Source: Candidatus Bathyarchaeota archaeon (GTDB lineage: Archaea > Thermoproteota > Bathyarchaeia > RBG-16-48-13 > GCA-020355125). From it: DNA of 5,305 nucleotides. The notes under the pieces were generated by a model. It made no database searches, had not been told where the DNA came from, and was given only the letters and a program-made list of their open reading frames with translations. The translations under genes and the position numbers were made by a program. This document shows positions 1 to 5,118 of this stretch, piece after piece. The DNA is taken from positions 1 to 5,305 of the forward strand of contig JAOZHK010000148.1 of assembly GCA_026014905.1 (NCBI GenBank). The letters are read 5' to 3'. Each line of letters starts with the position of its first letter. Position 1 is the first letter of the stretch.

Positions 1-34
1 AGTCTGACGTTATAAAGTTGTTTCCTCTTTCAAG

Positions 35-44
35 AAATATTTAA
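35..44 (+). promoter_or_regulatory. TATA-like box A of the aminotransferase gene
   Basis: AAATATTTAA is centred near base 39-40. Archaeal box A usually sits about 26 bases before the transcription start, which would put the start near 66, only a few bases before the ATG at 74. That fits a nearly leaderless mRNA and explains the lack of a Shine-Dalgarno site. The box lies in the loop of a 6-bp inverted repeat, CCTCTT (24-29) and AAGAGG (43-48). A second TATA-like stretch, TTATAAAG at 10-17, is a weaker alternative because it would give a longer leader. Confidence 0.45.
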
Positions 45-73
45 GAGGATGTCGAATCGATTGTAAGCAAGTG

Positions 74-1285
74 ATGAGAATGCCGGCGAAGAATTTATTC
101 ACGTATGCGGAACCCATTCACGAGTTACGGGCGGCGAAAACGTTTGATTACCAAGATATGGCCGCGAAGCTCCGCGCGAAAGGCAAAGATATCATCTCTT
201 TTGGGATTGGACAACCTGATTTTCCAACGCCCCCACACATTGTGGAAGCGGGAGTGCAAGCGTTACGGAATGGTTTCACCCGATACGTGTCCCCTCCAGG
301 CATCCCCGAGCTGCGACAAGCTATAGCGCAGTTTGCTTCCGAATTCACGGGAGCAGCAGATATTCTGCCATCTGAAGTCCTCGTCACCGCGGGAGCCAAG
401 CATGCGATGTTCTTCGCCATGGCCAGCTGTATCCGACCAGGCGATGAAGTCATTATTGCTGATCCCAGCTTCTATTCCTACGCTCATGTCACGCGATACG
501 CAGGGGGAATCCCTGTTTTTCTTCCTGTCCATGAAGATCAGGGCTTTACGTTTACCTTCGAGGAATTACAAGCACATGTTACGCCAAAGACGCGGATGAT
601 CGTGCTGAATTCGCCACACAATCCCACAGGAGGCATGCTCGCCAAAGCGACGCTTCAAGCCACACTGGAACTCGCGAAAGACCGGGGCATACTTGTGATA
701 TCGGATGAAATCTATGATCATTACCTGTATGACCAAGGGTTCATGAGTGTGCTCGAAGACCCAGATTGGCGCGAATTCGTGATTTATGTCAATAGCTTCT
801 CGAAAACCTACGCGATGGCGGGGTGGCGGCTTGGATACCTGATAGCCTGTGAACCAGCGATCAAGCGGTTCAGCCTCGTCACAGCGAATACAGTTTCGTG
901 TACGACTGCGTTTGTCCAGAAAGCGGGAGTAACAGCGCTCATGGAGTCTCAAGCCTTTTTTGATGACATCTTAGCGCAATACCGCGCAAGGCGTGCCTAC
1001 TTATACGACGCTCTCACCCGCATTCCTGGCCTCCACACCGAGAATCCGGCAGGCGCATTCTACTTCTTCCCCAACATCAGCCAGATTATAGAGGACAGTG
1101 GTCGGTCAACTGAGGAGATCGCCATCACGCTCATGGAGGAGGCAGGGATCGTGGTGTTGCCAGGATCCGCGTTTCCCAACACCGGAGGCGAAGGATATCT
1201 CCGGCTCTCTTATGCTCTCCCCCTTCCAACCATTAAAACGGGAATTGAACGTTTGAAGACCGGATTAGCTGAGATCCGTCAATAA
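74..1285 (+). CDS. PLP-dependent aminotransferase, class I/II (aspartate aminotransferase-like)
   Basis: This is a cytosolic fold-type I PLP enzyme that moves an amino group between an amino acid and a 2-oxo acid. Aspartate/2-oxoglutarate is the likeliest pair, but the sequence does not settle the substrate. From the ATG at 74 it has 403 residues, normal for the family. Visible landmarks are GIGQPDF near residues 44-50, NPTG at 183-186, SDEIY with the PLP-ring Asp at 211, SFSKTYAMAGWRLGY with the Schiff-base Lys at 244, and YLRLSYA with the substrate-carboxylate Arg at 377. All key residues are present, so it should be active. GTG at 71 and ATG at 80 are alternative starts. I prefer 74 because it is an ATG a few bases after the start predicted from box A. 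It is transcribed towards thpR with a 45-base gap and shows no functional link to it. Confidence 0.93.
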   Translation: MRMPAKNLFTYAEPIHELRAAKTFDYQDMAAKLRAKGKDIISFGIGQPDFPTPPHIVEAGVQALRNGFTRYVSPPGIPELRQAIAQFASEFTGAADILPSEVLVTAGAKHAMFFAMASCIRPGDEVIIADPSFYSYAHVTRYAGGIPVFLPVHEDQGFTFTFEELQAHVTPKTRMIVLNSPHNPTGGMLAKATLQATLELAKDRGILVISDEIYDHYLYDQGFMSVLEDPDWREFVIYVNSFSKTYAMAGWRLGYLIACEPAIKRFSLVTANTVSCTTAFVQKAGVTALMESQAFFDDILAQYRARRAYLYDALTRIPGLHTENPAGAFYFFPNISQIIEDSGRSTEEIAITLMEEAGIVVLPGSAFPNTGGEGYLRLSYALPLPTIKTGIERLKTGLAEIRQ

Positions 1286-1330
1286 TCAGAGAACCCATTT
1301 CGCAGTTAATTAATTGTGTGGTGCGCGAGC

Positions 1331-1900
1331 TCAGGCTTGAGCGTGCACAGTATGCAGTGTCGTATAGATTGGTCCCTGAGGCGTTAAAACACTTTTTTTG
1401 AGCTTTAGCGCATCCACCTGAAACATACCAAACAATGTTGCTTCAGCATCGACAATCGCTTCGATGAGTTGCACACGATTTCGCCCTGACCGCACCCGTG
1501 CAATCGTGATATGCGGGGAAAAGCGGCGTCGCTCAGGTTGGAAACCAAACTGCGTGAGTTTAGTATTTACTTGTTGATACAGGTCGATAATTTCAAGGTG
1601 CCCAGTTTCAAAGGCAATCCACACCACATTTACACGACGTTGGCTGGGGAAGACTCCAACGCCCTTTAACGTCACCTGAAACGGATGAAACACAAGGTCA
1701 TCGATTCCATCCTGTATTTCCGCTAGAAGAGGAGCAGCAACGTTTCCAAGGAAACGAAGAGTCAAATGCAGATTATGAGGATCAACCAGTTTGATATTTG
1801 CGCCCGTCGCTTGCAACGAAGCTTCGAGACGAGTGATCGCAGCAATGATTGCGAGATCTGCGATATCGATGGCAATGAAGCTGCGGATAGCCTGTGACAT
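1331..1900 (-). CDS. thpR: RNA 2',3'-cyclic phosphodiesterase (LigT/2H family)
   Basis: This is a 189-residue member of the 2H phosphoesterase superfamily, formerly annotated as 2'-5' RNA ligase. Family members hydrolyse RNA 2',3'-cyclic phosphates to 2'-phosphates and show a weak reversible 2'-5' ligase activity in vitro. Both catalytic HxTx tetrapeptides are present and correctly spaced: HLTL at residues 45-48 and HITI at 130-133. The N-terminal RSFIAIDI strand and the full length match the family. The ATG at 1900 is chosen because a TATA-like box on this strand predicts transcription from about base 1910. The gene is divergent from cca, and thpR and cca are often neighbours in archaeal genomes, usually head to tail. 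The tRNA splicing endonuclease leaves 2',3'-cyclic phosphates, so a role in tRNA-fragment metabolism is plausible but inferred. Confidence 0.93.
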   Translation of the reverse strand: MSQAIRSFIAIDIADLAIIAAITRLEASLQATGANIKLVDPHNLHLTLRFLGNVAAPLLAEIQDGIDDLVFHPFQVTLKGVGVFPSQRRVNVVWIAFETGHLEIIDLYQQVNTKLTQFGFQPERRRFSPHITIARVRSGRNRVQLIEAIVDAEATLFGMFQVDALKLKKSVLTPQGPIYTTLHTVHAQA

Positions 1901-1931
1901 AAGATACCCTCGTTGTGTAGGAATCCCGTTG

Positions 1932-1941
1932 ATTTAAATAT
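1932..1941 (-). promoter_or_regulatory. TATA-like box A of thpR
   Basis: The plus strand reads ATTTAAATAT, an AT-rich and nearly symmetrical stretch in a GC-balanced spacer. Read on the minus strand, its centre lies about 26 bases before base 1910, giving thpR a leader of about 10 bases. It is the only good TATA-like element on this side of the spacer. Confidence 0.45.
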
Positions 1942-1985
1942 CTAATGGTGCCCTATGGAGTAGGAGATCCATCTTATTCTCCTCA

Positions 1986-1995
1986 GACACGTGTC
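1986..1995. promoter_or_regulatory. Perfect 10-bp palindrome upstream of the cca promoter
   Basis: GACACGTGTC is an exact palindrome ending four bases before the TATA-like box of cca, where the TFB recognition element or an upstream operator would sit. The flanking bases do not extend the symmetry. No second copy of this exact site is seen upstream of the other genes here, so regulator binding is only a suggestion. Confidence 0.25.
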
Positions 1996-1998
1996 AGA

Positions 1999-2007
1999 AT
2001 TATAAGT
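1999..2007 (+). promoter_or_regulatory. TATA-like box A of cca
   Basis: AATTATAAG is centred about 26 bases before the ATG at 2029, which is the spacing expected if transcription begins at or next to the start codon. No Shine-Dalgarno-like purine run precedes that ATG. Together these support a leaderless cca transcript. Confidence 0.5.
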
Positions 2008-2028
2008 ACCATGTGATTCTAGATCAAA

Positions 2029-3444
2029 ATGAAGGCAAAAGAACTCGAAAGATTGTTGCAGGATATCGCGCAGCAGATTACACCTAGTACGAGTGAACGT
2101 CGGAAAGTCACTCGATTACTTGGAAAAGTGCAAACTGAGTTACAGCAGCATTTTGATACAGCGGGAGTAGATTGTGATGTTCAAATACATGGATCAATTG
2201 CTCGGGATACGTGGCTCCGCTCGGGCGCGGAAATCGATCTCTTCTTGGTCATGCCTCCCCCTCCTCAAGACCAAGCCATCCAACACATTCTTGACCTGGT
2301 GAAGTCCTATCTTGGACCCATCTGGCACGAAGCCTACGCTGACCATCCCTATTTACAGACAACCATCGAAGGTGTTCAAATCGACTTTGTTCCATGCTAT
2401 CAAATCACACATAATGACACACTCATTTCGGCTGTTGATCGTTCACCGCTTCATACGCAATTCATAACCACCCATTTACAGAAAACCCAGCATCAAGATG
2501 TCCGGTTACTAAAACAATTCATGCATGGCACCGGTCTCTATGGTGCGGAAATCAAGATCGGAGGCTTTAGCGGCTACCTCTGCGAGCTCCTCATCCTTCA
2601 CTATAACTCCTTTCTTCAAACGCTCCAACACGCAGCTTCATGGAAGTCCGGCGAAGTGATTGATATTAATGATCAATGGCACGGTCGCCAGAGAAATGCC
2701 CAACAACACTTTCAAGCTCCCTTAATTGTTATCGATCCAGTAGACGCACAGCGAAACGTCGCGTCAGCCGTCACACATCAACGAATGGGCGAGTTCATAA
2801 CTGCCGCCCACCGATTCCTCCAGAATCCAGCGGAAACGTATTTCTTCCCAGTCACTGAGAATAATGTACACGCACTCATAGAAAGCAATGTCCAGAATTT
2901 GCAATTTGATATAATAGCATTAAGTGTTACGAGTGATGCATCTGCACCCGATATTCTTTGGGGACAACTCCATCGAACACGACGAGCCATCTCAAAATAC
3001 CTTCAGCGTCATGACTTTACCATATTCAAGAGCGGGGTTTGGAGTAACGAACAGAACAAGCATGTATTCGTCTTCAGTTTAGCTTCGATGATACTCCCCT
3101 TAACGAAAAAACATCGAGGACCTCCCATTGACTCACCCGACGTTGCATCATTCCTGGAAAAGCATCTCCATGCACCCGATACAAGTGTGGGACCATGGAT
3201 CGACGATGATCGATGGTTCGTCGGAAAAATTCGACAATACCCCAATGCACGGACACTTCTCACGGAGTCGTTGACAGCCGATGGGGGCAAAGAAATAGGC
3301 GTTGCCAACGGTTTCCACACATCTCTCAAACACCATCACACCATTACCATCAATCGGGAAATCATCAATCTTGGAACCACCCATCCGTCGTTTCTCCGCT
3401 TTTTCCATGGATTTCTTCAAGGACGACCAACGTGGCTTCAATAA
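2029..3444 (+). CDS. cca: CCA tRNA nucleotidyltransferase, archaeal class I
   Basis: This enzyme adds or repairs the 3'-terminal CCA of tRNA from CTP and ATP without a nucleic acid template. At 471 residues it is slightly longer than well-studied archaeal homologues of roughly 440. The nucleotidyltransferase head is clear: GSIARDTWLRSGAEIDLF at about 55-72 contains the G-S motif and the metal-binding pair E68 and D70, and IDFVPCY supplies the third carboxylate, D119. RLLKQFMHGTGLYGAEIKIG and the adjoining GFSGYLCELLI, near 159-189, are a signature of the archaeal enzyme. The KHRGPP segment near residue 361 and the following FLEKH match its C-terminal region. The bacterial/eukaryotic class II arrangement is absent, which is strong evidence for an archaeal host. 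The start at 2029 is supported by box A spacing. It is divergent from thpR and lies upstream of tRNA-Pro on the same strand. Confidence 0.96.
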   Translation: MKAKELERLLQDIAQQITPSTSERRKVTRLLGKVQTELQQHFDTAGVDCDVQIHGSIARDTWLRSGAEIDLFLVMPPPPQDQAIQHILDLVKSYLGPIWHEAYADHPYLQTTIEGVQIDFVPCYQITHNDTLISAVDRSPLHTQFITTHLQKTQHQDVRLLKQFMHGTGLYGAEIKIGGFSGYLCELLILHYNSFLQTLQHAASWKSGEVIDINDQWHGRQRNAQQHFQAPLIVIDPVDAQRNVASAVTHQRMGEFITAAHRFLQNPAETYFFPVTENNVHALIESNVQNLQFDIIALSVTSDASAPDILWGQLHRTRRAISKYLQRHDFTIFKSGVWSNEQNKHVFVFSLASMILPLTKKHRGPPIDSPDVASFLEKHLHAPDTSVGPWIDDDRWFVGKIRQYPNARTLLTESLTADGGKEIGVANGFHTSLKHHHTITINREIINLGTTHPSFLRFFHGFLQGRPTWLQ

Positions 3445-3553
3445 CCCCCTCGTTCACGTAGTCACTGAAAAAACTCACAAAATCAATTCTCTATTTCTAG
3501 CAGATTGATCATTACCAACAGATCCAGGTCCAAGAAATTGATCGAGTGATAGT
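3445..3553. other. Non-coding spacer between cca and the tRNA promoter
   Basis: No convincing gene is seen in this stretch. It contains a direct repeat of ATTGATC (3504-3510 and 3537-3543) and several short T-rich runs, for example CTATTTCTAG at 3491-3500, which might help end cca transcription. No strong hairpin terminator was found. Confidence 0.4.
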
Positions 3554-3562
3554 GTTTATATT
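3554..3562 (+). promoter_or_regulatory. TATA-like box A of the tRNA-Pro gene
   Basis: GTTTATATT is centred about 32 bases before the first base of the tRNA. With the usual archaeal spacing, transcription would start near 3585, leaving a short 5' leader for RNase P to remove. Another AT-rich stretch, ATTTATCTAT, begins at 3568, but it is too close to the tRNA to be the main box. Confidence 0.45.
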
Positions 3563-3590
3563 CCATCATTTATCTATCATAAGATCGGTT

Positions 3591-3704
3591 GGGGTGGTCG
3601 TCTAGAGTCTTTTCTCGTTCATCTCGAGGAAGACGGATACTCTGGTCTATGATTCCAGCTTGGGGTGCTGGAGGCCGGGGGTTCAAATCCCTCTCACCCC
3701 ACCA
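3591..3704 (+). tRNA. tRNA-Pro(GGG) with a D-loop intron and encoded CCA
   Basis: The acceptor stem is 3591-3597 (GGGGTGG) paired with 3694-3700 (TCACCCC), with one G-U pair. Discriminator A is 3701 and CCA is encoded at 3702-3704. The anticodon stem is CCAGC (3655-3659) with GCTGG (3667-3671). The loop TTGGGGT places anticodon GGG at 3662-3664, reading the proline codon CCC. The variable loop is 3672-3676. The T-arm is 3677-3693 with the canonical loop TTCAAAT. Conserved contacts are kept: U8 with A14, G15 with C48, and G18-G19. The D region is about 35 bases too long. Removing 3606-3640 gives an 11-base D-loop, AGTCTGGTCTA, flanked by a weak D-stem (G-U, U-A, C-G). The mature RNA would be 76 nt without CCA. 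No other tRNA gene is seen nearby. Confidence 0.93.
3606..3640 (+). other. Predicted tRNA intron in the D-loop, position 15/16
   Basis: The insert forms a hairpin: bases 3607-3617 (GTCTTTTCTCG) pair with 3625-3634 (CGAGGAAGAC), with one bulged T and a 7-base loop. Just outside it, 3600-3603 (GTCU in RNA) pairs with 3635-3638 (GGAU), including two G-U pairs. Three-base bulges follow, AGA at 3604-3606 and ACU at 3639-3641. This is a relaxed bulge-helix-bulge of the HBh' kind, the substrate of archaeal tRNA splicing endonuclease; I see no outer helix. Cutting after the second base of each bulge gives exactly 3606-3640. The boundaries could be off by one or two bases, and a competing pairing of AGAGU (3604-3608) with ACUCU (3639-3643) exists. 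Confidence 0.75.
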
Positions 3705-3723
3705 CAACTCAACCTACCCCATC

Positions 3724-3728
3724 TTTTT
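3724..3728 (+). terminator. Possible oligo-T terminator after tRNA-Pro
   Basis: A run of five T residues lies 20 bases after the encoded CCA. Archaeal RNA polymerase can stop at short oligo-T runs without a hairpin. No stem-loop directly precedes the run, so this is a weak call based on position. Confidence 0.3.
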
Positions 3729-3745
3729 CAATGTGGTTAAAGACA

Positions 3746-3814
3746 ACGCGTCGATTAGCCGATATACGCGCGTGCGTAATTCGAGTGTTCTAGCTAGCTG
3801 GCCACTCACGCGCG
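3746..3814. repeat. GC-rich cluster of overlapping inverted repeats
   Basis: An 8-base arm CGCGCGTG (3767-3774) is matched by CACGCGCG (3807-3814). Inside it, GAGTG (3783-3787) pairs with CACTC (3803-3807) around the self-complementary AGCTAGCT (3792-3799). The arm also overlaps a competing pairing of CGCGT (3747-3751) with ACGCG (3766-3770). The two folds exclude each other in part. The block sits between tRNA-Pro and the promoter of the next gene. It could be a structured RNA, a cruciform, or a remnant of integration. No function can be assigned from sequence alone. Confidence 0.45.
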
Positions 3815-3820
3815 CCAACA

Positions 3821-3828
3821 TTTATTAA
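3821..3828 (+). promoter_or_regulatory. TATA-like box A of the HEPN-like gene
   Basis: TTTATTAA is centred near 3824-3825 and predicts a transcription start near 3851, just before the ATG at 3858. It follows the GC-rich inverted repeats by six bases. The spacing is the same as for the other genes in the window. Confidence 0.45.
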
Positions 3829-3857
3829 CACAAACAGTAATCAACACGTTGAATGCT

Positions 3858-4493
3858 ATGAGGGCTGAAGATAAACTTGCTGAGGCCAAGTATTTTCTAT
3901 CAAAAATAGATGGATTCAGTCAACATTTGACCATTTTCCCTTACCAGACAGTCTTACTCAAAAATGAGTTCAAATATAACTTTAGTGCTTTTGTGCAAGC
4001 CTGGAGAAGCACGTTTGATTTTTTATTATACGATTATGCTGAGAAATACTTCGATATCGATCCTGAAGAAGACTCGATTGATAAACGTAGCTTTACTTTA
4101 CGAGCTGTCACGTCGGAACGAACTGAGGCGGCAACTTTCATTAAATGGTACAACAAAAAAGAAGGCTTTCTTGGACAGGAACACCTCTGGTATCTTAGAA
4201 ATATATCCATTTATCGGGGTGGACGAGCCGCAGAAGCAACGATAGGAGAGCATATTTCTGGACCCCTTACTAAAATTTTTGATGTTTCTGTATTACCCTC
4301 AAATATTTCGGCAGATACTGTTGCACCTGATATCATTTATGGTAGCGGAAATCGGACAATCACCCTCCCAAAAGAAACAAAAGAAAAAATTCTCTACAGC
4401 GGTAAGTACGATAACATAGAAATGCTGGATATGTGCCAAAAAGGTTACAATCTAATGGCGGAGATCGTAACTGAGGCAAGAGATACGTTTTAA
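3858..4493 (+). CDS. Uncharacterised protein, HEPN-like helical fold suspected
   Basis: I do not recognise a named family for this 211-residue protein, which has no signal peptide or membrane segment. The middle reads as amphipathic helices, including NFSAFVQAWRSTFDFLLYDY near residues 41-60. A segment WYLRNISIYRGG near 111-122 follows. This layout resembles HEPN-like proteins, in which a helix ends in an R-x4-6-H motif that forms an RNase site. Here R114 is present but the expected His position is Y119, so the classic site would be incomplete. TTG at 3849 is a possible earlier start; I chose ATG 3858 for codon quality and its place relative to box A. The gene is AT-richer than its neighbours (roughly 33-37% G+C in lines I counted), which may mean transfer. 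A glycosylase gene follows 61 bases downstream on the same strand. Confidence is high for a real gene and low for HEPN. Confidence 0.75.
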   Translation: MRAEDKLAEAKYFLSKIDGFSQHLTIFPYQTVLLKNEFKYNFSAFVQAWRSTFDFLLYDYAEKYFDIDPEEDSIDKRSFTLRAVTSERTEAATFIKWYNKKEGFLGQEHLWYLRNISIYRGGRAAEATIGEHISGPLTKIFDVSVLPSNISADTVAPDIIYGSGNRTITLPKETKEKILYSGKYDNIEMLDMCQKGYNLMAEIVTEARDTF

Positions 4494-4554
4494 ATGCATA
4501 AACGTCTAGAACAACAGGGGTAATGAACACGCGCACGTATGAGTAGCTGACAAG

Positions 4555-5070
4555 ATGATTCTTCCCGATTATCTGGCAACAGATCTCGTGATTCTCTTCG
4601 TAGGTACTGCAGCGTCTGATATTTCTGCCGATAAGGGACATTATTATGCCAATCCGTCGAATCGCTTTTGGCAGCTGCTCTTTCACGCGGGATTGACCGA
4701 TCATTTACTTTCTGCAGAGGATGATAATACCATTATAGAATTCGGGTTGGGGTTGACCGATGTGGTGAAGACGCAGCATAGTGGCGATGACACTAAGTTA
4801 ATGAAAAGGCATATCATTGCAGGTCGTCGCCCTCTTCGGCAGAAAATTCAGCAATATGCCCCGAAAATCGTGTGTTTTACAAGCAAAAACGCGTTTCACG
4901 CATACTTTGGGTACCGTGCTCAATCCTTTGGGCTACAAGCTGAAACACTTGGGCGTTCTCGCATATTTGTTACACCATCTCCCTCGCCACGGGTACCCGC
5001 ATCACGGACATTTAATGGAAAGACTTGCTGTGCATGGTTTCGAGAACTACGTGGTCTCGCGTATCAGTGA
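4555..5070 (+). CDS. Uracil-DNA glycosylase superfamily protein, MUG/TDG-like, with a variant active site
   Basis: The 171-residue length and end-to-end layout match E. coli Mug, which removes uracil and related bases from G mismatches in base excision repair. Shared landmarks are the strand LVILFVG at 11-17, GHYYANPSNRFW at 28-39, HAGLTDHLL at 44-52, GLGLTD at 64-69, AGRRPLRQKI at 89-98, and a second active-site loop TPSPSPRVP at 140-148. In Mug motif 1 is GINPG with catalytic Asn, and motif 2 is NPSGLSR. Here motif 1 is GTAAS, with Ala where Asn is expected, and motif 2 lacks the GLS. The reading frame is intact, so this looks like a subfamily variant rather than a decayed gene. D69 is a candidate replacement catalytic residue. 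An in-frame stop at 4540-4542 rules out earlier starts. No clear promoter was found, so co-transcription with the upstream gene is possible. Confidence 0.85.
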   Translation: MILPDYLATDLVILFVGTAASDISADKGHYYANPSNRFWQLLFHAGLTDHLLSAEDDNTIIEFGLGLTDVVKTQHSGDDTKLMKRHIIAGRRPLRQKIQQYAPKIVCFTSKNAFHAYFGYRAQSFGLQAETLGRSRIFVTPSPSPRVPASRTFNGKTCCAWFRELRGLAYQ

Positions 5071-5118
5071 GACAATCTGTTTTCTCTATTTGAAGTCCTA
5101 AATCCCAGATGTAAATTG

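Noticed and set aside
566..952. A 128-codon open frame on the minus strand inside the aminotransferase gene
   Set aside because: It is antisense to conserved aminotransferase motifs including the PLP lysine region, and its product resembles nothing known.
1329..1342. Small inverted repeat GCTCA/TGAGC at the end of thpR, considered as a terminator
   Set aside because: The stem is only five pairs, overlaps the thpR stop codon, and has no T-run after it on either strand.
3589..3828. A 79-codon open frame on the plus strand
   Set aside because: It runs straight through tRNA-Pro and the GC-rich inverted repeats and has no protein-like features. The tRNA explains the sequence.
3691..4493. Possible integrative element using tRNA-Pro as attachment site, carrying the HEPN-like gene
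   Set aside because: I looked for a repeat of the tRNA 3' end downstream and found none, and no integrase gene is present in the window.
4360..4704. A 114-codon open frame on the minus strand
   Set aside because: It lies opposite the end of the HEPN-like gene and the start of the glycosylase gene, both with good coding signals. Its translation has no recognisable domain.
4817..5101. A 94-codon frame overlapping the glycosylase gene, considered as evidence of a frameshift
   Set aside because: The glycosylase frame continues intact through its second active-site loop to a normal length, so the overlapping frame is a shadow.
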